Shown: positions 1-5,900 of the stretch, piece after piece
Position numbering within the stretch: position 1 is the first letter of the stretch
How the letters are laid out: each line of letters begins with the position of its first letter
Notes under the pieces: generated by a model
Database searches by the model: none
Seen by the model: only the letters and a program-made list of their open reading frames with translations
Told to the model about the DNA's origin: nothing
Made by a program: the position numbers and the translations under genes
Assembly (NCBI GenBank): GCA_023229165.1
Contig: JALNZQ010000054.1
Coordinates: 1 to 13,784 of the forward strand
Reading direction: 5' to 3'
DNA length: 13,784 bases
From: Methanothrix sp.
Lineage (GTDB): Archaea > Halobacteriota > Methanosarcinia > Methanotrichales > Methanotrichaceae

Positions 1-464
1 AGTTCACCGATCCCGGTGTCAAGCCTGCCTTCGACAAGATTCCCATCGTCATCTTAGGCGAAGGCGAGAAGCTGGTCATTGAGGGCTATGCTACCAAGCA
101 TGTGGGCAAGGAGCACAGCAAGTGGCAGGCTGGCACTCTGTGCGGCTACAAGAATTTGCCCTGCATAACGGTAGAGGAGTCCTGCAACGGATGCGGAAAG
201 TGCGCTGAGGTCTGCCCCAGAAACATCCTGACTGTGGAAGACGGCAGAGCGAAAACTACAAATATACTGGCGTGCTCTCTGTGCAAGCTCTGTGTTGATG
301 CGTGCGAGCCGGGGGCCATTAAGCTCTCGCCCGTTATGGACTCATTTGTGGTCTCCATTGAAAGCAGCGGCACTTTGCCCGTCAAGGATCTGGTGGCGAA
401 AGCGGCTGTTGAGATCAAGAAGAGGGCAGAGGACTTAGATGCAAAGCTGGCAGAGCTAGCTTAG
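1..464 (+). CDS. rpo3: DNA-directed RNA polymerase subunit D (Rpo3), 3' part, with 2x[4Fe-4S] ferredoxin domain
   Basis: This is the C-terminal part of the archaeal RNA polymerase assembly subunit Rpo3/RpoD, equivalent to bacterial alpha and eukaryotic Rpb3. The gene starts before the window; its frame is open from base 3 to the TAG at 462-464. The visible protein holds the end of the dimerisation domain (ending GYATKHVGKEHSKWQ) and an inserted ferredoxin-like domain with two full cysteine sets, CNGCGKCAEVCP and CSLCKLCVDACEP. Both keep the CxxCxxCxxxC spacing, so two [4Fe-4S] clusters are expected. From the literature, the Rpo3 of Methanosarcina acetivorans also carries two clusters, whereas many archaea have one or none. 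The C-terminal helix region runs to LDAKLAELA. The next gene on the same strand is tRNA-Leu, 45 bases on. Identification is firm; only the N-terminal part is unseen. Confidence 0.95.
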   Translation, partial: FTDPGVKPAFDKIPIVILGEGEKLVIEGYATKHVGKEHSKWQAGTLCGYKNLPCITVEESCNGCGKCAEVCPRNILTVEDGRAKTTNILACSLCKLCVDACEPGAIKLSPVMDSFVVSIESSGTLPVKDLVAKAAVEIKKRAEDLDAKLAELA

Positions 465-473
465 AATTATAAG

Positions 474-493
474 GATCGGCCCTAAAGCCGATC
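474..493 (+). terminator. Hairpin between rpo3 and tRNA-Leu
   Basis: A perfect 7-bp inverted repeat, GATCGGC and GCCGATC, encloses the loop CCTAAA ten bases after the rpo3 stop codon. No T-run follows it, so it may be an RNA processing or stability element of an rpo3-tRNA transcript rather than a true terminator. An AT-rich TTATAA at 467-472 lies about 40 bases before the tRNA and could serve as its TATA box. The structure is seen directly; the function is inferred. Confidence 0.4.
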
Positions 494-509
494 TAAACAC
501 CCATTTCGA

Positions 510-594
510 GCGGGGGTTTCCAAGCCAGGTCAAAGGAGCAGGGTTGAGGGCCCTGTCGCGCAGGCGTTCGCGGGTTCGAATCCCGTCCCCCGCA
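510..594 (+). tRNA. tRNA-Leu (anticodon GAG)
   Basis: This is a class II tRNA that folds by eye. The acceptor stem GCGGGGG (510-516) pairs with CCCCCGC (587-593), and base 594 (A) is the discriminator. The D arm has the short three-pair stem usual in leucine tRNAs, with the AGCCAGGTCAAAGGA loop region. The anticodon stem CAGGG/CCCTG encloses the loop TTGAGGG, which gives anticodon GAG at 546-548 (reads CUC/CUU). A long variable arm (about 556-569, CGC/GCG stem) and the T arm GCGGG-TTCGAAT-CCCGT complete the fold. The 3' CCA is not encoded. A tRNA-Leu close to the rpo3/rpl18e ribosomal-protein cluster is known from other archaea, for example the L18e operon of Haloarcula. The genes expected after it are missing here. 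Confidence 0.95.
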
Positions 595-628
595 TAAAAT
601 TAGTTCGTTGCATGGTGTTTTCTAGAGT

Positions 629-672
629 TAATTTACTAAATCGATTACCAGTAAATTAGATCGAAATTTTTC
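629..672 (+). terminator. Inverted repeat plus T-run downstream of tRNA-Leu
   Basis: TAATTTACT (629-637) and AGTAAATTA (650-658) form a perfect 9-bp inverted repeat around a 12-base loop. A T-run follows within ten bases (AAATTTTTCG). It lies 35 bases after the tRNA and fits a transcription end for it. Because the stem is nearly all A/T, it could equally be a protein-binding palindrome. Confidence 0.4.
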
Positions 673-702
673 GTTCTAGCCTAACTCCTTTCTCATTATC
701 CC

Positions 703-890
703 GTACTATACGAAGATGCCAAGGGGATGGTGGAATACGTGGCCCAAGTTCTGAAGCAAATCTCCAGACCGGCGACCATCCCGCCCTACTCGCTCGCGCT
801 GGACCTCGCCTGCAGAAGATGACCGAGCTGGCCGACTGGGTGTTCTACTTCTACGAAATGCCAAAAGCGAAAAGCCGAGAAAAAGGTTAA
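703..890 (+). pseudogene. Decayed coding relic, copy A (unknown family)
   Basis: This stretch reads as protein only if one frameshift is allowed. The first piece (703 onward) gives VLYEDAKGMVEYVAQ followed by VLKQISRPATIPPYSLALDL. The frame then breaks near 808-812 and resumes at 813 as QKMTELADWVFYFYE, ending KSREKG at the TAA at 888-890. There is no start codon or ribosome binding site. The same sequence, with an internal deletion, recurs at 1682-1761 on the other side of the coiled-coil gene. I do not recognise the family. The amino-acid make-up (aromatic residues, a charged tail) suggests a real former gene end rather than chance. The rest of 595-969 holds the tRNA hairpin and otherwise nothing I can identify. 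Confidence 0.5.
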
Positions 891-969
891 TACGTAAAAG
901 GGATATGTATTTTGATTCAGGAGTGAGACCAACCTCAGTCGCGGGCTGGAACAGGAGGACATACGGGGG

Positions 970-1608
970 ATGCTGGCAGAACTGGAAGATAAGAGAGGCA
1001 AACTCGGGCAGGAGTCCCTTGCCTCCAAGGATAGACGCAGTGAATTAAATGCTGAGGCGAGAAAATGGGCCGCCAAGCGAAATGAGCTCAACAGGGCCAC
1101 TGAAGAGCTGATTGACAAGGCCCAAGAGTTCAAGAAGCTGCGGGACGAGAGTAACAAGAACGTGGCACAGTCCAAGAAGAAGAGATATGAGTCCAACGAG
1201 AAGACCAGTCAGCTCTATGCAAGGATAGACGATATCCGGAAGAAGTACAACCTCACTGATAAGCGCTCCATTAGAGATCTGCAACGCGAGATGGATCACC
1301 TGGAGTTTCGGCAACAGACTGAGGTTTTAAGCCCGGATAAAGAGAAGCAACTGGTCGATAAGATCGCTGCTCTGCATGCAGAGTTCAAAGGAAGAAGAGA
1401 GCAGCTTGAGAAGAACGAAGAGCTGAGGAAGCTTCTCGATGAAGCGCAAGCCTTGAGAGATCAGGCATCTAATTACCACGATCAAGTAACCAAGTTCGCG
1501 GAAATGGCTCAAGAATACCACGATCAGATGATTTGTACCTTCAAAGAAGCCGATCAGACTCGTGCCGAAGCCGATGCTGCTCAAAAGGAGTTCTTGAAGG
1601 CCCAGTGA
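970..1608 (+). CDS. COG1340-type archaeal coiled-coil protein, probably C-terminally shortened
   Basis: This is a 212-residue, highly charged protein predicted to be almost wholly coiled coil. The central segment SIRDLQREMDHLEFRQQTEV with LSPDKEKQLVDKIAAL matches the conserved core of the archaeal coiled-coil family COG1340, whose members have no settled function. The end, YHDQMICTFKEADQTRAEAD then AAQKEFLKAQ, corresponds to a region after which, as I recall the family, members run on for some tens of residues, so this copy appears to lack its last helix. The start at ATG 970 is supported by AGGAGG at 953-958, eleven bases upstream; an in-frame stop lies at 913-915. It stands alone between two decayed copies of the same unknown sequence, which suggests a reshuffled locus. 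It may still be expressed, since the frame is intact and the ribosome binding site is good. Confidence 0.75.
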   Translation: MLAELEDKRGKLGQESLASKDRRSELNAEARKWAAKRNELNRATEELIDKAQEFKKLRDESNKNVAQSKKKRYESNEKTSQLYARIDDIRKKYNLTDKRSIRDLQREMDHLEFRQQTEVLSPDKEKQLVDKIAALHAEFKGRREQLEKNEELRKLLDEAQALRDQASNYHDQVTKFAEMAQEYHDQMICTFKEADQTRAEADAAQKEFLKAQ

Positions 1609-1681
1609 CATTTCCTTGATATTTTTTATGCAACAGGGCGTGAGCAAGTAATCGCCTCAGTGAAGAACCCCTGCTCACCCT

Positions 1682-1761
1682 TGGGCATGGTGGAGTACCT
1701 GGCCCAGGGCCCAAGCAGATGCAGAAGATGACAGGGCCGGCCGGGTGCTCTGCATCTACAG
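1682..1761 (+). pseudogene. Decayed coding relic, copy B (repeat of 719-857)
   Basis: GGGCATGGTGGAGTACCTGG here matches GGGGATGGTGGAATACGTGG of copy A. Further along, GCAGAAGATGACAGGGCCGG matches GCAGAAGATGACCGAGCTGG, and the end GGGTGCTCTGCATCTAC matches GGGTGTTCTACTTCTAC. About 60 bases between these blocks in copy A are deleted in copy B, and the reading frame is destroyed. The two copies lie in the same orientation on either side of the COG1340 gene. The GTG at 1745, which would extend the next gene upstream, falls inside this relic and is therefore unlikely to be its start. Confidence 0.5.
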
Positions 1762-1762
1762 T

Positions 1763-1773
1763 AAGTTTATAAG
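1763..1773 (+). promoter_or_regulatory. Candidate archaeal TATA box for the 1799 gene
   Basis: GTTTATAAG (1765-1773) is preceded by an A-rich patch and centred about 30 bases before ATG 1799. That spacing would put transcription start within a few bases of the ATG, giving a nearly leaderless mRNA. It supports ATG 1799 over the upstream GTG. It is a sequence-pattern call only. Confidence 0.35.
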
Positions 1774-1798
1774 AGGCAGCGCAAAGTCTGAGGCGAAA

Positions 1799-2308
1799 AT
1801 GCCATTAATTGATATTCAATTTGCCTTATCTGGCTTAGATTCCAGCACACTAGAGCAAGCGGGGATCATCGCAAACTTTTTGGCAGGAGTCCTTCTGGCC
1901 TCTGAGTATTTCCTTGTAAATGATAAAATAGATCGGATAAATAACTATTTGGGGCTTCATATATCAAACGCCTATAATAACATTTCTAAAAAAATTAATG
2001 TATATACAAAATGGAATAGACGGTTGATACTTGCCATACTTTTGGTGGTCATCTCGCTGTCTGTTTATCAAACCATGTTTTACTCGGCTTCCAGCTTGTG
2101 GGATTACATCACATACTACTATGGCTTAACAAAACTCATTCTCATACCTATGCGCAGAGTACTCCTGGCATCTCTTTCTATTCTAGCGGTTATGTTCATC
2201 ATTCTGTTCATCGCTCGGTCCACGCCGAAAAAGATGATTGGCGCATTCGCTATTCTGCTCTTTACGGTTGGGAATATGCTGCTCTTTCTTAGTACGCTCT
2301 TTGAGTAG
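1799..2308 (+). CDS. Orphan membrane protein, four predicted hydrophobic segments
   Basis: This is a 169-residue protein of unknown family. An N-terminal segment STLEQAGIIANFLAGVLLAS (about 16-35) is hydrophobic and could be a membrane helix. A polar, Asn/Lys-rich stretch follows (40-73). Three strong membrane helices come next: about 76-95 (LILAILLVVISLSVY), 121-140 (VLLASLSILAVMFIILF) and 147-166 (MIGAFAILLFTVGNMLLFL). No catalytic motif is visible. I chose ATG 1799 over the upstream GTG 1745 because the first residues of the longer form are read from the decayed repeat B and because a TATA-like box sits about 30 bases before 1799; the Shine-Dalgarno match (GAGGCG, 1790-1795) is too close to be convincing. 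The gene is AT-rich beside its neighbours, which suggests acquired DNA. It stands alone, with no operon partner. Confidence 0.6.
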   Translation: MPLIDIQFALSGLDSSTLEQAGIIANFLAGVLLASEYFLVNDKIDRINNYLGLHISNAYNNISKKINVYTKWNRRLILAILLVVISLSVYQTMFYSASSLWDYITYYYGLTKLILIPMRRVLLASLSILAVMFIILFIARSTPKKMIGAFAILLFTVGNMLLFLSTLFE

Positions 2309-2820
2309 AAGAACTGTGACTGCAATGCTATGCGTTGATGCCATGAGCACTGAATATCAGGAGGCAGCCTAAGCCAATTTCTCAGCAACCCTATCTAGAA
2401 ACGTATTGGAGGCGAAAGGAGGGTAGGACATCCGGGGGCAAGAGTATACAGATAGAACTTACTCGTAAACACGTGCGTGGTTCTTGTGTGTCACCAAAAT
2501 CAATATGCTTCGCCATCATGAGCTACCTGTAAAAGAATTCCTTCCTTTGAGCTCGGTAAGCTTTGAGTATTAAAGCACTTCTTCAACAACAAGTAGACAT
2601 TCAAGGCCTTGGCAGAAAACTACAGGGTAGACAAATTCAGATTCGAGTTCAGGACCTTCGGAGAGTGGAACAAGGCCTTCAAGCTCTTGGATCGCGCAGG
2701 TTTTGACTGTGAACTGGTTTAGGAGTTGAAACCCTTCTGTAGCCTATATGGAAACACCCGATTGGAGGATATTCCTAATGATGAGACTTCGCAGCCAAAG
2801 CAAAGCATTTATTTAGTAAA
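2309..2820. other. Gene-poor stretch between the two orphan membrane genes
   Basis: Apart from the relic at 2597-2722, this region has stops in all frames and no convincing start with a ribosome binding site. It contains several purine-rich, Shine-Dalgarno-like strings (for example AGGAGGC near 2360 and GGCGAAAGGAGGG near 2412) without a following open frame, which fits decayed genes. I see no RNA gene, CRISPR array or insertion-sequence end. Confidence 0.4.
2597..2722 (+). pseudogene. 41-codon coding relic, C-terminal end of an unknown protein
   Basis: Between a TAG at 2594-2596 and a TAG at 2720-2722, one frame stays open and reads like real protein: TFKALAENYRVDKFRFEFR then TFGEWNKAFKLLDRAGFDCE and LV. 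It has no ATG, GTG or TTG with a binding site near its beginning. Its base composition is higher in G/C than the flanks. I take it as the surviving 3' end of a lost gene; the family is not recognised. A second frame is also open over much of the stretch, so chance is not excluded. Confidence 0.3.
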
Positions 2821-2836
2821 AGAAAAAACTTTATAG
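2821..2836 (+). promoter_or_regulatory. Candidate BRE/TATA promoter of the 2873 gene
   Basis: The purine-rich AGAAAAAA (BRE-like) runs straight into CTTTATAG (2829-2836). Transcription start would be expected near 2858, a few bases before the ribosome binding site at 2863-2868. Order and spacing fit an archaeal promoter; no experiment is implied. Confidence 0.4.
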
Positions 2837-2872
2837 TGCTTAATCACGTTAGAATAACATGAAGGTGGTTGT

Positions 2873-3598
2873 TTGCCTTTAGATTCCACAAATGTAAATA
2901 CCGCATCAAGTATTATGACATCAGATCAAATCACTTTAATAGTTATCTCATCTATAATTGCTTGTTTATTATGTATTTATGCGGTATTCTTTTTCGGAAG
3001 GAAGCTCCAAAGTAGTGCTATGTTAAGGAGTACTCTTGTTGAAGGTGTTAAGCAGCAAGAATTAATAAAAATTCTAGAAGAATTGATAAAAAGAGGGGAG
3101 AAAGGCCCACTCGATCCTGAGAATAATCCTGCCCCCCCAGGGTATGACAGGTTTAAGGGCCTATATTATCCTGAGGTCTATAAAAATTATGGTCAAAATA
3201 AAGATCGCTATTTTAGCGATAGTGAGCAAGATCAACAAAAGGAGTGGGCAAAAACATATGAAACATACTGTAATTGGGAAAATAAAGAAAAAGCCCTTTA
3301 CGAATCCTTGAGGAAAAAAGCAGACGATGATGCCCTGAAAATCGCTGAAAATAAAGTACCTAAATCAATTGATATATCTCTTTTAGGTGGTGGATTTAGT
3401 TTTCTTTTGGAATTCAGCACAGTTATTGTCATTATATTTACACTTTTAATTTTGGGAATTCTCGGAAATCTCGAGGGCAAAGAAATATCAACTATATTAG
3501 CTGCAATTGCAGGATATGTGCTAGGAAAGGCTTCTTCCGTGCAGTCCTCGTCAAATGATCCGTCAAATTTTTCATTAAAAGATTTACAGCAAAAGTAA
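2873..3598 (+). CDS. Orphan membrane protein with cytoplasmic-type charged middle domain
   Basis: This is a 241-residue protein of unknown family. One membrane helix lies near the N-terminus (about 19-41, ITLIVISSIIACLLCIYAVF). A long, charged, Lys/Glu-rich soluble region follows (45-165), including a Pro-rich turn, DPENNPAPPGYDRF, and an aromatic-rich part, FKGLYYPEVYKNYG. The C-terminus has a helix hairpin (about 177-199 and 205-221), the second helix being ISTILAAIAGYVLGKASS. TTG 2873 is taken as the start because AAGGTGGT (2862-2869) sits just upstream as a good archaeal Shine-Dalgarno, and a TATA-like box precedes it; ATG 2915 (Met15) is the alternative. The gene is strongly AT-rich, unlike the housekeeping genes of the window, and has no operon neighbour. 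Both features suggest horizontal acquisition. No enzyme motif is seen. Confidence 0.65.
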   Translation: MPLDSTNVNTASSIMTSDQITLIVISSIIACLLCIYAVFFFGRKLQSSAMLRSTLVEGVKQQELIKILEELIKRGEKGPLDPENNPAPPGYDRFKGLYYPEVYKNYGQNKDRYFSDSEQDQQKEWAKTYETYCNWENKEKALYESLRKKADDDALKIAENKVPKSIDISLLGGGFSFLLEFSTVIVIIFTLLILGILGNLEGKEISTILAAIAGYVLGKASSVQSSSNDPSNFSLKDLQQK

Positions 3599-3956
3599 AA
3601 GGCTATTTGATAGAATGATGGTAATATAAAGGATCACACAATATGTAGAGTTCGATGGTGCTAATCGCATCTAAAATCAGCCTAAGACTAAAGCATGGCA
3701 TATAGATATTGTATATAATGAAAAATTATAATTAGAACCAACAATAATATGTTTGGGATATCCGAGATTAAAACACGATATACACTTTAGGTGACATTAT
3801 TCTGGTTAAATTATCGGGAGATAAAATGGATGGCGGCTGAGTTGCTGAGGCTTGACCACCGTTCATTTTTATCCAGAACTCTTCGACACCGAGTGGTATC
3901 GATCAGCTACCTGAAGCAACTCATTAACCCAAATGCCTTGGCTCTTTCAATATGTC
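3599..3956. other. AT-rich intergenic stretch, probable decayed DNA
   Basis: No supported gene is present. The first 200 bases are AT-rich with many stops on both strands. From about 3830 to 3956 the composition returns to that of the genome, and the minus strand has short open pieces (for example NELLQVADRYHSVSKSSG in one frame) directly beyond the Cache relic, so this may be more of the same broken gene. An open plus-strand frame at 3791-4027 is rejected as antisense to that relic. No repeats or insertion-sequence ends were found. Confidence 0.35.
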
Positions 3957-4174
3957 TTAATAATTCGCTAGGCGTAAGACCCCTGCTCCCAGCCACCATG
4001 TGTCATCCACTTTGGTTATATAACTGAGCTTGAGTCCTGATGTCATGCTTCTTGCAGGATCTAGATAGATGTAGTAAATGAATCCACCTTTGCGTTGGGC
4101 CAACGCTGCCATATCTCGATTGATGTCAACGTCGTTGGGATCTTCACGCGGTTTCCTTCGACGAATTTTCCATT
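3957..4174 (-). pseudogene. Frameshifted fragment of a Cache sensor domain
   Basis: Read on the minus strand, 4136-3957 encodes 59 residues: NDVDINRDMAALAQRKGGFI, then YYIYLDPARSMTSGLKLSYI, then TKVDDTWWLGAGVL and a short tail to TAA. The order GGFxYYxYxDP, LKLSY, VDDTWWLGxG is the signature of the end of extracellular Cache domains in archaeal and bacterial sensor proteins. Just before it, in a different frame (4174-4139), NGKFVEGNRVKI resembles the segment that comes earlier in the same kind of domain. So the piece has both a frameshift and an internal deletion, and it has no start codon. It begins right at the stop codon of the adenosine deaminase gene on the same strand. Most likely it is the remnant of a two-component sensor or ligand-binding membrane protein. 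Confidence 0.65.
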
Positions 4175-5792
4175 ATTGGGCATTAGTCTTTCCAATAGCA
4201 TATTTTTTCTCAAACGCAGCCAGATCGCCTTCAAGTTTCCATTCGATTCTGGCTTTCTCATTGCTGTCGAGGAAGGCCTTGCACTTTGCGTTAGGGGCCT
4301 TGGACCCGGGACAGCACCTGGAACATTCGGCGACCAGTTTAGTGTAATCACCTTGGGATGACCATAAGCTTCTGCCCTGCAGGAAGCTGTATTCGATGCT
4401 GTTCCTCACAAACTTTTTAAAATCCTGGTACTTGATCTTGGGGTACTCGCTAGCTATGACGACAAACTGCTCGCTCAGATCTGTGCGCAGCACGCCAGCG
4501 TCATCCGTTGCCAAGACAATTGGCACTCCACGCTCAAAGTAGACCGGGAAGGGATGGTTTTTTCCAGTCACTCCCAGAATTATCTGGTTGCTCACGGGCA
4601 TGATCTCTATGGCCACACGGTTCCTGACCATTTCATTCAGAGTCCGATCACAGTTCAGCTCCCACATAATATCAACTCCGTGGCCGATCCTTGAGGCCCG
4701 TCCGACCTCAACAGCTTCTTTAATGTGGAACCTCAGGTCATCGGTGGGCACGAGCCCGAGATTCAGCTCCCCGGCATGGAGAGCGATGTTGACATTGGGA
4801 TAGATGCCGTGAAGGAACCCGACCATCCTCATTTGCAGAGAATAGTTCACTCTGGCGTTCCAGTTGTCCTCTGGGCTCAGTAAATTCACCCCTACCACCA
4901 GGCTCGATCTATTGGCCACGTCGAAGGCCGCCGCGAGCTGGCCGAAGACTCTCTCTTTGGGCATTGTCCTAGTGGCTGTCAAAAGGTAACGGACTGTCAC
5001 GTTACTGCCAGGGTCGCCCCGATTTTTAAGAATTCTTAAAGAACCGCTATCGGTATCATTTATATAATCGCTCAAGTTCTGGGCTATGGAATTAAGGCCA
5101 TAGTCGATGAGTCTGTTGTAGAATATGGACAAGTTGTCGTTCCACCCTACATTTCTGCCCAGGTTAGCTGCAGCTGAACCGGCACCGGTCATAATCTCAA
5201 GATACGCCACATTCTCAAGAAACGCACTTGACCGAAGATCTGCCAACAAAGCACTGGTATTGCTTGTCGCTCCTCCGAAGGTTCCGAAGGTGTTGAAGAA
5301 ATGGTCGCGCTTGCTCTCGTCGAGCAACTCGGAGTCCCTCATGGACCAAGCATCGATTATTTGGCCATACAGCTTAGAATTCGAGTAGGCGTCCTTAACT
5401 GGCTGAGAGTTATTCGACCCGCAGTAATTGGGAGAGATGGTGTAGTTGTCAAGATTTATACAATAATCTTCAGCACTTGCCTGATCAATCAGATACTCGG
5501 CATAAACAGCTCCAGTCAAATGGTTGTGGATATCCCCTCCCTTGGGCATGGCCAGGAAGAAGGCTCTCAGCTCCTCAGGATTTTGCCTCAAGGCGTCGAA
5601 TTGCCGTGCGACCTGTTCTACACTCAATGTCGCACTATACTCCTCGCTTCGTCCCTCTGCCAGGAGAATCAAAGCTGAGAGTATAAGAAAGACGATCAAG
5701 AATACAACCGTCGTGGATTTGAGCTTGCTTACTAGCTCAAGATCAATTAATGTAGCGGATTTTGCCCTGGGCTTCAAATTCACATCTCCCAT
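4173..5792 (-). CDS. Membrane-anchored or secreted adenosine deaminase-like hydrolase (ADA2/ADGF-like)
   Basis: This is a 539-residue member of the adenosine/AMP deaminase branch of the amidohydrolase superfamily. One hydrophobic helix (about 28-46, TTVVFLIVFLILSALILLA) after a short basic N-terminus should act as a signal anchor, placing the enzyme outside the membrane. The catalytic set is complete: MPKGGDIHNH (metal ligands His89 and His91), LHAGE (His339, catalytic Glu342), RIGHG (His371) and ATDD (Asp430, Asp431). MPKGG and the extra length (family core about 340 residues) recall the secreted ADA2/ADGF group rather than housekeeping ADA. A cysteine-rich tail (C490, C493, C494, C504) plus C111 and C124 could form disulphides. 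The expected reaction is hydrolytic deamination of adenosine or a related 6-aminopurine, releasing ammonia; the true substrate is uncertain. The gene is monocistronic, divergent from the gerW-like gene, and abuts the Cache relic at its 3' end. Confidence 0.85.
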   Translation of the reverse strand: MGDVNLKPRAKSATLIDLELVSKLKSTTVVFLIVFLILSALILLAEGRSEEYSATLSVEQVARQFDALRQNPEELRAFFLAMPKGGDIHNHLTGAVYAEYLIDQASAEDYCINLDNYTISPNYCGSNNSQPVKDAYSNSKLYGQIIDAWSMRDSELLDESKRDHFFNTFGTFGGATSNTSALLADLRSSAFLENVAYLEIMTGAGSAAANLGRNVGWNDNLSIFYNRLIDYGLNSIAQNLSDYINDTDSGSLRILKNRGDPGSNVTVRYLLTATRTMPKERVFGQLAAAFDVANRSSLVVGVNLLSPEDNWNARVNYSLQMRMVGFLHGIYPNVNIALHAGELNLGLVPTDDLRFHIKEAVEVGRASRIGHGVDIMWELNCDRTLNEMVRNRVAIEIMPVSNQIILGVTGKNHPFPVYFERGVPIVLATDDAGVLRTDLSEQFVVIASEYPKIKYQDFKKFVRNSIEYSFLQGRSLWSSQGDYTKLVAECSRCCPGSKAPNAKCKAFLDSNEKARIEWKLEGDLAAFEKKYAIGKTNAQ

Positions 5793-5828
5793 AATAAATA
5801 ATGAGTGATAAATGAGGCTTATCGGAAA

Positions 5829-5838
5829 CTATTTAAAG
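5829..5838 (-). promoter_or_regulatory. TATA box for the adenosine deaminase-like gene
   Basis: On the minus strand, CTTTAAATAG is a near-ideal archaeal TATA box, centred about 42 bases before ATG 5792. It predicts transcription start near 5808 and a leader of roughly 15 bases without a clear Shine-Dalgarno. The 108-base divergent gap (5793-5900) must also hold the promoter of the gerW-like gene, for which AT-rich candidates exist (TATTATG at 5877-5883) but none is clear. Confidence 0.5.
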
Positions 5839-5900
5839 TTTACTGTATTATCATATTTTTGTAGAGTCCTGAAAGTATTATGTAAATATAAGAGATATAT

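Noticed and set aside
1745..1798. GTG-initiated 18-codon N-terminal extension of the first orphan membrane protein
   Set aside because: Its first codons are read from the decayed repeat B, and a TATA-like box lies within it, about 30 bases before ATG 1799.
3791..4027. Open plus-strand frame of 78 codons
   Set aside because: No ribosome binding site, unlike-protein composition, and largely antisense to the Cache-domain relic, which has a recognisable signature on the minus strand.
595..4172. Insertion sequence or intact prophage in the eroded zone
   Set aside because: I saw no transposase or integrase signature, no terminal inverted repeats and no target-site duplication. Only relics and orphan genes are supported.
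4588..5808. Several plus-strand open frames inside the deaminase gene
   Set aside because: They are reverse-strand shadows of a well-supported 539-codon gene with complete catalytic motifs.
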